From NCBI GenBank assembly GCA_002049455.2, contig KV918782.1, positions 248,001-312,000 on the forward strand: 64,000 nucleotides of DNA, written 5' to 3'. A program made the position numbers and the translations under genes. The notes under the pieces are model-generated. The model saw only the letters and a list, made by a program, of their open reading frames with translations. It had not been told where the DNA came from and did no database searches. Shown one piece after another: positions 45,501-55,115 of this stretch; position 1 is the first letter of the stretch, and the number at the start of each line of letters is the position of its first letter. This DNA is from Porphyra umbilicalis. Its lineage: Eukaryota; Rhodophyta; Bangiophyceae; Bangiales; Bangiaceae.

Positions 45501-46340
45501 GTCGTACCCCTCGCAGCGGGGGGGGCGGTGGTAAACCCGCGCCGCCTCGCGCTGGGAAAACCGGTCGCGAACGGTGTGGTAGGAGGAGGAGGTAGGCGCG
45601 AGGAATGGCAGGGGGGCGTCGTCACCGCCGTCGCCGCCCAGGCCCCAACCGCTGTTGTCCCAGCCCGCCGGCGGGGCTGCGGCGAGGCCCCCGCCGCCGC
45701 CGCCGCCCCCACCGTAGGGCGCCCCCGCTTGCCCAGGAGGTGTTGGGAAGCCCCCCCACCCCGACGGCCGTTGCCACCCCCCATGGGAGGCCGGGAGCGG
45801 TGGCACGGGAGGAGGAAGGAGCGACGGAGGCGGTGCCTGGGCGCGATAACCAAACGGAGGAGGGAGCCCCGCCGGAAGCGCAGGGGGCGGGGGCGGGGGA
45901 GGGTGTTGGTGCGCGTCCCACGCCGCGGGGTCAGGGTCAATGTTCCCGTCCGGGGGAGGAGAAGTGGCCAGCGAGGGGGGAGGTGGGGATGGGGGGGCAG
46001 TGCGGAGGGGACGAGCGTTGGCAGCCTCGCCAGCGGGAGGGACCCCGCGAGGGTGGAGGGGCGCGATCTCGCCATCCGCTTCCTCCTCGGCGTCCAGAGG
46101 CCCCAACCCCGCCGATCACCCGGCAGCCGCTGCCGCGGCGGCCCGAGTCTCGGCTTGTGCCACGAGGGCGGCCGCCTCGGCGGCCGCCGCCTGCAACCGG
46201 GTGAGAACGGCGGCACTCCGCAACTGACGCACAGGGGGCGTCCTCACGCCAGTAAGCGCCGGTGCAGGAGGGACAGATCCGGCCGTTGCCCCCGCCGCAG
46301 CGGCAGCAGCGGCCGGGAGCGCCTCCCGACGCGGCGGCAT
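42586..46340 (-). CDS. Gag - reverse transcriptase - RNase H of the DIRS-like element (two lesions)
   Basis: The reading starts at ATG 46340 (MPPRREALP). It meets an in-frame TGA at 46116-46118, then stays open to 42921. The gag-like part is Pro-rich and ends in an alpha-helical region (about 45500-45100). RT follows: LVIDLKYANSFLHDKPF, the SWDVKDAFHHL aspartates and the catalytic GYMDDFL near 43980. RNase H has ELTTDASLTGWG, LKELVAVRLA, RCDNM and ADKLSRDQD. Near 42939-42945 a G run changes the frame. The downstream frame (VVVLPAWPAQVWW, to 42586) is the usual C-terminal extension of DIRS RNase H. No methyltransferase is seen. The copy is therefore probably not fully functional unless the run length is misread. 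Confidence 0.85.
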
Positions 46341-46501
46341 ACCACGTGGAGCCCTGACAGAGGCTTTCGCCCGCCTGTCAGAACAGGGATAGAGAGCAAA
46401 CCACGGGGAGACCCGAGGGAAATAGAGGATGTGTCGTCTGTCAGACCAAGAGGCCTGGAGCCAACCTCCCAAGCGCGCGGCGAATGAAGACACTCGCCGC
46501 T

Positions 46502-46686
46502 GCCGCGCGAGGGAGGTTGACCGTTGGCGGCGCTGAGCAGCCCCGCCGTCGGCGGCGGCCTCCCTCATGACAGCGGGCCCGATCCGGCGCTTCCACCGGA
46601 AGTCACCAGATCCCCAACCTATCCGGTCCTACAATCTGGCCCGCTCCCCTCACTAATCGCTTCGTTACACACAACATATGCAAACA
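46502..46686 (-). repeat. Split direct repeat A1 of the DIRS-like element (5' terminus)
   Basis: Identical block to A2 at 41385-41569. Its outer edge, ATATGCAAACA, abuts host repeat sequence at 46687. Confidence 0.9.
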
Positions 46687-46860
46687 CCATCTAGCGGCGC
46701 GGTTACAGGCGCCTCGTCGCGCGGCGATCAGTCCCACCCTCCCGCCCGTGCGCCGTGTCGGCCGCCCTGCCCGCTGTGCGCAGGAGCGCTGCGCGGCGGA
46801 GTGACGGCCTCGCCCGTGGGCGCCGCGCGACGCCAGCGGGCCGCCGCCGCTGCGGTGGCG
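46687..46860 (+). repeat. Dispersed 525-bp repeat, right part
   Basis: Continues the match to 16407-16576 after the DIRS-like insertion, with moderate divergence (CATCTA, then CGTCGCGCGGCG). It ends in GGGCCGCCGCCGCTGCGG. Confidence 0.8.
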
Positions 46861-48393
46861 GAGGCGGCACCCCTTTCCCCGCCCGACGCCCCCCCCACCA
46901 CGGCAACGTGGCTGTACGTGCCCCCGTGCGCGCTCGCGGCCATAAAGCCGGCCGGCGTGCCCGGTGTCAATGCGTCGCCGAGCGCGCCACCGCCCTGAAG
47001 GCCAGGGTATTGCACGCACGTGCCTGGATTCACGACTGATTACATACAGTAGCTGTAAGATCACCAGACATCAGCTGGTTTCCGAAGTGAACGGCGTTTC
47101 CGGGTACACAGCGCTTTGTCCCCGATTCCTCAAAATTGAAAACTGCAAGATTTGAATACGCTCACCGATGGTTCGCAGAACTGTCGAGCAATGATCCTAG
47201 CATCAAATTATGCACACTTTTCGTTGATCTTTGAGGCAGAGTCCGCAGTACAATTGAAAAGAGCTCGAAGACTGTCTGCATCAGGGTTGTAAGTTCATGT
47301 TGAATCTACAGATGGTTCGATGAATCAGGTTGATTTCAAGAAACGAACCAAACCAAACGACAGACGACTTGATTGTATTTGTGCCTAATTGCCCGGGCAG
47401 ACAGGAGCATTCGTTGACCACTTCATATTGATCAGCCAGGTGGTTCGGCGCTGTGCGGCCGCTCTGACTGCCTCGTTGCCATACCCCCTGCGGGTCAGTC
47501 GCGCTGAGAGTTCTGCTCCCAGACCCTCCTTCATGTCAACTGTTGCCAATCAGCTGTGTAGCACCATAGGCGCTGAGTACGTAGATCGATTCATCTACTG
47601 TCACCGTGTGCGTGAATCATAGCCTTTTTGGCTGGAGGATGGATGGGTCGTGGTTGCACCCAGGATTGCGTGGAGTGCAGCAAGCTGCTTCTCACACATC
47701 GGGGCATCCACTCGCCCTCAAAGCCCCGTCTACACGTATCGGTATTTGGTCCTTTCTGTTTGGCCCCCCCGTCTCCGGTTCTGCGCGGAGGCCCAGGCGG
47801 TTGTCAACGTCGTCGCCCCGGCGTCGGCTCGTACCAGTCGTTTGGATTTTGTCGCGGTGGTGGGGCAGGAAAGCAGGGCTCTGTCGCCTGGACTGCAGCA
47901 GGCCTGCTATGCACACGCTACATCGGCTTGGCGACTGAACCTCGATGGCGCTCGAGTCAGACAACCCGACTTCCCCAAGCACAATCTCAACTACAGTAAA
48001 CGTGGCACACTAAGTATTACGCGGAACAAGTACGGCCTTTGACGTGTTGCGTTCAACCTGAACGCTCCGGCGTTCAAGTGAATCAGGTTGAATTCCGTTC
48101 ATGTTTGGCAAACCAAACCAAACGCTGACAACCCTGGTCTGCATCGATTTTGAGTGGGAACTATCCTCACACCAGCACCTGCAGATTCAGCAATTGTCCG
48201 GCGAGGTTGCTGCCGAATCCTCATGAAGGATCATTACGTTTTACTCAATCTCATTGTTCTGCGGATCGTGCTCAGAGCGAGCCCCGCAGAGCACGTCAAC
48301 GCCAAAGTATAGCGTTTCTGACTGGAGTCGTGGCGCCTTGTGAGTGGCCCCTCCAAAATATGGAGCAGCCAATGGTCGGTGTGTTCCAGCGGT
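46861..48393. other. No supportable gene; a pair of short direct repeats
   Basis: Mostly balanced DNA with short ORFs. GAATCAGGTTGA followed by AAACCAAACCAAAC occurs at about 47322-47360 and again at about 48080-48122. These may be ends of a small element of about 0.8 kb. No domain is visible. Confidence 0.4.
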
Positions 48394-49836
48394 TCAGGCG
48401 CCAGAGTACAGCAGAAAACCCGAATTCGTCCGGACTGTGCCAGGAAGTGGAGGAGCCCGGCCTGCACCATCCCAGCTGCCGCGGATGGAGTTGCTTCGCG
48501 GGAGGTGCAGGCGGCCTCCTCGCTGCGCGAGCCGGTACCGCTCTGCCGACAGTGGTCCCTTGAAGCGGGGGTCGACTACGGTATCCTTTCGCTGCTCCCG
48601 CCGGAAGGCGCGCAGTGCCTCTTGCACAAGGGCACGCTGCGGGCGTTTGTCGGCCGCACGCGCCCTTCGTCGGCGGCGAGTTGCTCAAGGGTCGCTGCCG
48701 GTGGCAGAGGCGGAGGTCGAGCCGCTGCTGCTATCCGTCGAGTCAGCCCCACTCGAGTGGGAGGACGAGTCCGACGGACTGGGCTCGCTCTCGGTCGACG
48801 AGGGGGGCCCCGAGGACGGGGGCGACGCGTCGCGTCGTGAGCGCCGCCGCCGGCGGCTTCCCCGCGTCGAAACCTCCTTGGGGCGCCTACGCTCGGCGGC
48901 CCGTTGCGACTGCGACCGCGTCGGGCGGTCGGCGCGGCTGGTGGCCACCGTCAGGGTGGACCCCGTCATGCCGAGGCCCTCTGCGGGCGGACGCCCCCCG
49001 GACGTGCCCGGTCCGGGCCCCGGCGGTGCCAGCGCGCTCGCGCTCGCGGACGCGGGGGATGGCCCCTGGGCCGCTGCGAGAGCCATGGCGACGGCGGCGC
49101 TACGCGCCGGGACCGGGGTCCCGTCCGACGCCGCGGTGGACGTCTCCTCCGCTGCGTCTCGGAATACCTGAGCCAGGTGGCGCAGGTGTCCCGTGTCGGT
49201 CGCCGGCCGCGACCCCCCTTGGGCCGCAACGCCGCCGATCCCATGTAGGCTGGGTCCTGCCCCACCCACCGTCGACGGTGCGTCGAGTGACCAGTGGTCC
49301 CGGGTGGTACGCTGCCACTGTTCCCGGGCCACGTCTTCCGGGGTGACCCCGACAGCTCTCTGTAGCTCCCGACGCTGTCGCTCCTCTTTCTCCAGCGACA
49401 GCGCGTCCGTTGGTCGGATCGGTCCCAGGCCGGCGGGCGTCCCGCCAGCCCGGGTACCCGACGAGCTGCCCACCGCCTCCACGCGGGGTGGGCCGAAGGG
49501 CGGCGCCCCGGCCGGGCACTGTCCATCCAGGGACGAAGGGTGAACCCCCACGCCCCCCGCCAGCGTAGACGTCCGTCCCGCGCCGGGAGGAGGGCGAGCC
49601 CCCGTGGTCGGCGTGCGGCCGGGGTCCTCGGGCAGGGAGTTCGACTCACCTGCCACCGTACCGCCGCCGCCACCCGGTACCGCCCTTCCACCCCCGACGA
49701 GGGCCACGGCGCCCAACGCCGGCGTCGCCCCGAGGTCTTTCGCCGGTGGCGCGTCCGTCATCCGGCTAGTGCCGGGCATCTCAAACGGAGGAGCGCCCCC
49801 GTCGAGCAGGGAAGATGAGGAAGATCCGCGAGCCAT
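48394..49836 (-). pseudogene. Gag-like ORF of a third LTR retroelement, broken
   Basis: ATG 49836 (MARGSSSSSLLDGG) lies about 130 bp inside the PBS-like site. The frame is Pro/Ser-rich, then mixed, with KEERQRRELQRAVG and an Arg/Ser-rich RGSRRRRRSRRDASPPSSGP tail. An in-frame TGA at 48685-48687 interrupts it. The same frame then continues with RRRRARAADKRPQRALVQEA and RFKGPLSAERYRLAQ, typical gag-like helices, to 48394. No protease or RT follows, so the element is truncated here. Confidence 0.6.
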
Positions 49837-49963
49837 GGAAGCGGGGCCCGCGTATCGATCGGATGTCCTCCGTCACCGCACCGCAATACAACCCACGGGG
49901 GTCCCCCGACTCTGGGTACCGAAAGAGGTGTCGATCCGCGATACGCACCGCGTGCGTACAGCG

Positions 49964-49982
49964 GGTCTCACCCGGAGCGCCA
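49964..49982 (-). promoter_or_regulatory. Primer-binding site of the third LTR element
   Basis: Two bases inside the LTR edge the minus strand reads TGGCGCTCCGGGTGAGACC. It starts with the TGG expected from pairing to a tRNA CCA end. Such TGGCGC sites are common in Ty3-type elements. Confidence 0.65.
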
Positions 49983-49984
49983 AA

Positions 49985-50632
49985 TGTAGTACCACAATCA
50001 GGGGGGTTACCTCAGGAGGAGCGAAGTAACGGCCGTCTGGGCCGCTCGCGCGACACCCGCTATGGGACTCGAGGTCCGAGAAGTCGGGCTGATCGAAACG
50101 CCAAGACATGAAGACACGGTTTACTTGCCGGCGACGACGGTGCCTCCCACCGTCGTCGCCCTTCGTCCTTAAAGGGCGGAAACCGTCGCCCGGGCCCAAT
50201 TTCCCCAAATGGGAACTGACCCGGGCCGTCACCAACCAATGCAGATAAATCCCTCCATGCATGTCAAGTCCCTCGAGGCGATCATTACAGACGAGGGGGA
50301 GTAACCGTTCCACGCGCAACGCGCTGCACCCGCCGCGTGGCGCCCGGTCGGCCGTCGCCTGCCGCGCCCTCTCGGGCGCGCCAGCGCCCTCTCGGGCGCG
50401 CCAATCCGGCCCCCCGCGGGGCCCGCGTGCCGTGGCGCGGCGGGTCAGGTACGCTCCTCCGTTGGCCCGAGCCGGGCAGCGGGACGGCCCCACCGTCCCG
50501 GCCCCCGCGTCGCCGCCCCGTCGGCCACCACCGCCGCTGGCGTCGCCACCCCCCGACGGGTGCCGCGTCCCCCGGCACCGCCGATGTCCCCGCGGCGGCC
50601 CCCTGGCACATAGGGGGGCCCGTAGTACTACA
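49985..50632 (-). mobile_element. LTR of a third retroelement (5' LTR), 648 bp
   Basis: Bounded by TGTAGTAC and GTACTACA, exact inverted ends. The inner edge is followed by a PBS and a gag-like ORF. The outer edge abuts copia reverse-transcriptase sequence at 50633, so the element inserted into the copia copy. The other LTR is missing, so no target duplication could be checked. Confidence 0.75.
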
Positions 50633-51095
50633 GCGGTGATGCCCGCTAACATGATGGTGCCGTGGTCTGGGGTGTGGGTCTTGTAGTTCTTGAGGATAGT
50701 TTGCACGGAGGTCTTGAACGGGGGGTCTCCGGCGGTTGAGGTATCGTCAACGTAGGAGGATATGGAGCCGCGGCTGGGCACATAGTAGACGGTGTCAAAC
50801 GCGGAGCTGAGAGCAATGCCTGTGATGGGCAAGTACTTGGATTGTGTGGAGAAGTGGAAGTGGCGGCCGGCGTTGCCTTTCCCGTACATGGAACGGGAGA
50901 AACCCCAGACGGAGGATGGCGGCTCGTCGGCCTTGGGGGGGGCCTGGACGTACACCGGCTTTGGGAGAATGTCAGACTGTAGGTAGACCCGCAAGGAGTC
51001 CTCGGTGTGGACGCCCCAGCCGAGGATGAGGGCGACAGCGGTGGTGGCACGGACAGCACGGTGGGGCGTGACGGGCGACGTGGGGACGTCGTTGG
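50633..51095 (-). pseudogene. Ty1/copia reverse transcriptase fragment (downstream half of the split copia)
   Basis: The minus strand reads ALILGWGVHTEDSLRVYLQS, then PVYVQAPP, SRSMYGKGNAGRHFHF and the catalytic SSYVDDTSTAG. This is a Ty1/copia RT palm. It begins at the chromovirus target duplication (51091-51095), in continuity with the copia frame ending at 61338. It is cut at 50632 by the LTR of the third element. Confidence 0.8.
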
Positions 51096-51490
51096 TGTGG
51101 TATTATTAACGTTAGTTCAAGTACCAGTGTACTGAGACCGACCATAGCCAAGCAATAAAGCGAGTTCTATCGCCGTCGCGGCGAGGAAGAAGACCTTTTG
51201 TTGGAGGGCATCCGATGGGGAGCCGGGTGGTGCCCACGACGGCGACCCCGGACCCACAGTGATTTAATACAAAGGAGGGCACCGGTCGATCGACCGCCGG
51301 ATCACAAACGATCGTAATGAGTACCTGCAGACAGATAAGACAGGCAAGCAAACAAACAATAAAAAATGAACAATGCGGAAGTAACCCCCCAAAGGGCGTG
51401 CTACAGGCCAATTCCCACAATACATGTGCTTTGGTCAGTCAAGGAGGCTACTTGTGGCCAATTGCCAATTGGGAGCAGATATATGCTACA
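51096..51490 (-). repeat. 3' LTR of the chromovirus
   Basis: In element orientation it runs TGTAGCATA...ACCACA, with TG..CA ends. It pairs with 60943-61337. Confidence 0.95.
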
Positions 51491-52542
51491 TACCTCCAAC
51501 GCTAGATTCGAACCGTCCCGGTGAGATCCGAGGATGGTGAAACCCGATTGGGCGATCGCAGCCTCTTACGGGCCCGCGCGGGCGTAAACGCCCAGGCGGC
51601 GGGAGCCGTGGGGGGCGCGCCGCCCAGTCCCGATTGGGGGGAGGTGGCGGTTCGCCGTCGTCGGTCGCGACCGTCCGGCCACGCACGCGTGGGCGTGTGT
51701 GGCGATCAGCTTGCGCTGCGGGTCCGATCGGCGCTTGCGCGTACGCGCGCCCGCGCAGGCGGGTCGGCGTTGGAGTGGGGGCCAGGTGGCCGGTTGCCAG
51801 GTGACGAGCGTCGTGATTAAGACCTGTTGGTGCGCGGGTGCGTCGTGCAGCACGTGCTGAGGCGACCGTCGTTGGCGCCGAGTGGCGCCTGCTTCGTCGG
51901 GGTTTTGACTACCCCGACGACACGGCGAAAGCCGGGACGCGGGTCCGTGTTGTCGAGAGTGGGGGTGGGGTACGTACCCCGAGACCGGTTACCACCGGGT
52001 CGGGTGCGTGGTGTAACACTTGCTGGGTGGTCATCGTCGTTGCCGGGTGGAGCCGACCTCGTCGGGGTTTTGACTACCCCGGCGACGAGGCGAAAGCCGG
52101 GGCGCGGGTCCGTGTTTGTCGGGACGGGGCCATCCGTCTCTTCGTGCTCACGCACAGGTCGAGGCCTAACGGCAAGCTTGAGTGGGGGTGCGTTACCGCG
52201 AGGTGGCAAACCGCGAGCTTGCGGACCCGGTGAGTGTGGGTTTGCGCTGGGTGGGGGGGGCGGCGCGCACGGCGGCAAGGACGGCAAGCCCGGCGGCGAC
52301 GGTGGCAAGGACGGCAAGCCCGGCGGCGACTGCAGAAAGGGCGGCAAGCCCAGCGGTGACGGCGGCAAGGGCGGCAAGCCCAGCGGCGACGGCGGCAAGG
52401 GCGGCAAGCCCGGCGGCGACGGTCGATTGGCCTAACGGCGCGGGCGGGTTGCCTGGCGGCGCGGCGGTAACTGCCGGCGGCGCGGTTGATTTGCCTTGCG
52501 GAGACGTAAGGGAGGAGTAAGGGTTCGCACCCAAGTACCAGC
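51491..52542. other. Non-coding tract between the chromovirus 3' LTR and its antisense ORF
   Basis: Contains a pair of direct repeats of about 65 bp (about 51887-51951 and 52051-52115, sharing GTCGGGGTTTTGACTACCCC) and the 30-bp minisatellite at 52271-52420. It would act as 5' leader and promoter region if the antisense ORF is transcribed. Confidence 0.6.
52271..52420 (+). repeat. Minisatellite, 30-bp unit x5
   Basis: Five contiguous 30-bp units of the GGCGGCAAGGACGGCAAGCC type. On the plus strand they can be read as a collagen-like decapeptide, GGKDGKPGGD. Confidence 0.9.
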
Positions 52543-54513
52543 ATGGCCGATCAGGCCGCGATGGCCGTTGACGGCGGCCATGCCAATGGCGAGGCGCCCG
52601 TGCCCCACGTCGCGGAGGGTGACGAACCCAATGTGGAACGGTCCACCGACCCGGAGGTGCTTCGGCAGTTCAGGCCTAGTGGCATGTTCTATGCCCACGT
52701 GGGCCCAACGGAGGTGGTGAACGGGGTCCCGGTCATCACTGACCATGGCCTCCATGCGATTTGCATTCGCAACCGCGCTCGCGCACACACTCGGCGCCTT
52801 CACGGCCGCTACGAGGCCCTGCCGGGATTTGTCGACGTGATGGCCGAGCACGGCGCACTTACCCACGCGGGTGACCGCGTGGCCGACGTCCATGGGGACA
52901 CGTTCTTTGGGAACCAGGGGCCACAGCGCCGTATATACGAGGTCATGTCGTTTTGCAACGAAGTCATCCGGTACCAGGTGCCGTTGCACCCCTTCCACCG
53001 TTTGGTGTACACCAACGCCTTGTTGTTCCCCGTGCGGGGCACCGAGACTCTCGAGGCGGTAGCCAACTCGTTTTGCCGCCTGTTGCGGAACTGGCCTAAG
53101 GCCGTTTTTCTCTCGCGCTCTGTGGCCACGGACCTCGCGTTGCCGATCGGCCATGATGCCGGGTTGGTGGAGTATTTGGATCAGCTTACGCTGGTGGCGG
53201 CGGAGGAGAATGATGCGGTCGATGAAGATCGAAGCCCTCGCATGAGCGAGCTGCCGAACCCCTTTCGGGTGCCGATGTTCGGGACCGAGCACCGCCGCGC
53301 GGCGGACACACGGTTCTTCCGCGGTCGCGGGCTGCTGCCGACGGAGTGGTCAGCCGGATTCCTCCGGACGCCGAAGTCATTTGACTTGTCTCGTTGGCTT
53401 CCGCCAGTCCCTGACTAGGAGCCCAAGACCGATCTTTGGGTGGCGACCCCGGTGGTGGTATCGTACCTGGCGGGCTCGTTGCGAAACGAGTATAGCTCCG
53501 CCTGGCTTGTTGTGCACTCGAAGTACTACTGAAATCTGATTGCGGCTTGTGTTCGCACCCTTCAAGAGGACAAGGTCTTTGTCCGATTGGACGAGAAGAC
53601 CCTTCGTCACTTCGATGTTTTGGACACGTCAAAAATGCGTGAGGCGCCTGACGGCGAGGTGGCATATGCCTTTTATGACAAGATGCGCCGTGCAATGGAC
53701 TTGTTCCCTTGGGGAGTCGTCCTTAAGGACGTGGTCCGTCGGGACCGCGACACCGGCGAGGCGCGGCAAGTGCGCGTTACGGTCGACAAGACAAAAGAGT
53801 TCGGCTTTTGCCTTCGACACGCTTGTGTAGATTTCGACTGGGCACTTGACACCAGCGCGCCCGCCCATGTGGCGCCGGTTCCTTCGAGTCACCTCGGGGT
53901 GTGGCCTCGCGGTCGACAGATCCATCCGGGAGGGGCCTATGCTGGCAGTGGCGACCGTGGGGGTTATGACCGCCCGCGTTCGCCACGTCGCGATCGCTCG
54001 CGGTCGGTGTCGCCGCCCCGGGCCATCGAGGCCACTTGGCCGACGCGTGCCTCTTCCTCCGCGGCGGTTGCCTTGTTCGGGTCGGCGCGTGTGCGCGACG
54101 TGCGCCTTCGCGCGCCCCGTGGGGCTGCTGTGTCAGCGGTGGCGCACGCCTGGGTAGACCAGGTGACTGGCTTGCGCCGTGCTGTGGAGCGGGCGGACGG
54201 CCGAGGGGTTGAGTCGGCCTTGGCCATCATTGGTCAGGCCGTGGCTCGCGCCGTCGATGGCGACGCGAACTATGAGCGCTTTGCTCAGCATCTGGAGGCT
54301 ATCCAGCCGGAGGAGGTGGCGGCGCCGACGCGCTTCAACGCGCAGAGCGTTCTGGGGCGTCGCGCCCATGCTGACGGGGGGCCGTCCGGCGGGGCTCCGC
54401 CCTCGGCGCGTAATACGCGTGCGCGTAGTGTGTCCCAGGAGTCGGGGGCCAGCGTTGGCTCTCGCCGCACATGTCGTCGCGACTCGCGTCGTAGTGATGA
54501 GGAGGACGAGTAG
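52543..54513 (+). pseudogene. Antisense ORF of the chromovirus, broken by two in-frame stops
   Basis: Runs opposite to gag-pol. ATG 52543 is in an ACCAGCATGG context, and the frame ends at TAG 54513, 657 codons. In-frame TAG at 53416-53418 and TGA at 53530-53532 interrupt it. The coding character continues unchanged across both, so they look like recent nonsense changes. The first part reads as a globular protein (EVIRYQVPLHPFHRLVYTNA, ATDLALPIGHDAGLVEYLDQ). A middle part follows (VVSYLAGSLRNEYSSAWLVV and DMDLFPWGVVL-like helices near 53690-53720). The tail contains an Arg/Ser stretch (RPRSPRRDRSRSVSPPR) and ends acidic. No known domain is recognised. Some plant Ty3 elements carry antisense ORFs at this position, between pol and the 3' LTR. 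The function is unknown. Confidence 0.65.
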
Positions 54514-55115
54514 CGAGGGTCACTGTTCAGTGACTTGCTCGGCTGACCCTGTGAGGGAGGGGGTGGCAATGTCGGGGGCTTACGTTTTTAAGGTGTTGAT
54601 GTTTCTTCGTCTTGCGATAGGTTGTCGTTTGACATGTTCGTATCCACTTCTCAGTTTTTCTCTTTGTCGTCATAGCGATGAAGGAAGTGGCAGGCCATCA
54701 TGGCCCATGTTGTGGGATTTGTATCCCTTGCATCTGCTGATAAAAGCACTTCGTACTCGAAACATGCGCGTATGGCTGTAGCGTACCAACTGGTGTTGGT
54801 CCATTGTGGTATGACCACGGTTGCTTCCTCTGTGGATGTCACCAAGCGTCAAAGGACGGAGTCCAAGTGTTACACCGGGGGTACCAAAAATCCATGGGGG
54901 GGCACTGGTACAGAGGGATCGCTCTCGATCAGTGTCGCCTGCGCGGAATTTGGCCATACATATGTGTACGGGCCGTAAACACGGTTCAGCCGAGGGAAAT
55001 GCCGCAAGGCAAGTTGGGGATCATACGCAAGGTTGCGCGTCATGGACGGCAGAGTGGACTTGAGCCACGCGACAGGAAGTACTTCCTTAATTGCGGCGGC
55101 TCTACTTGAGTCTGT
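54514..55115. other. Spacer between the converging antisense ORF and pol
   Basis: AT-richer DNA with no supported ORF. It holds the 3' ends of both transcription units. Confidence 0.6.

Larger units (their letters stand above)
41191..46686 (-). mobile_element. DIRS/PAT-like tyrosine-recombinase retrotransposon with split direct repeats
   Basis: In element orientation (minus strand) the order is A1 (46686-46502), gag, RT/RNase H, YR, B1 (41597-41570), A2 (41569-41385), a spacer and B2 (41219-41192). A1 and A2 are identical 185-bp blocks as far as I can see. B1 and B2 are identical 28-bp blocks (AACTTCGCACACAC inside). This A1-ORFs-B1-A2-B2 layout is the split-direct-repeat arrangement of PAT/Ngaro-type DIRS elements. 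Such elements integrate through a circular intermediate and a tyrosine recombinase and make no target duplication. The flanks join into the repeat seen intact at 16052-16576, which fixes the boundaries. Confidence 0.9.

Noticed and set aside
52271..52420. Regular 30-bp direct repeats resembling a CRISPR array
   Set aside because: The units are contiguous with no spacers, and the context is a eukaryotic retrotransposon. It is a minisatellite.
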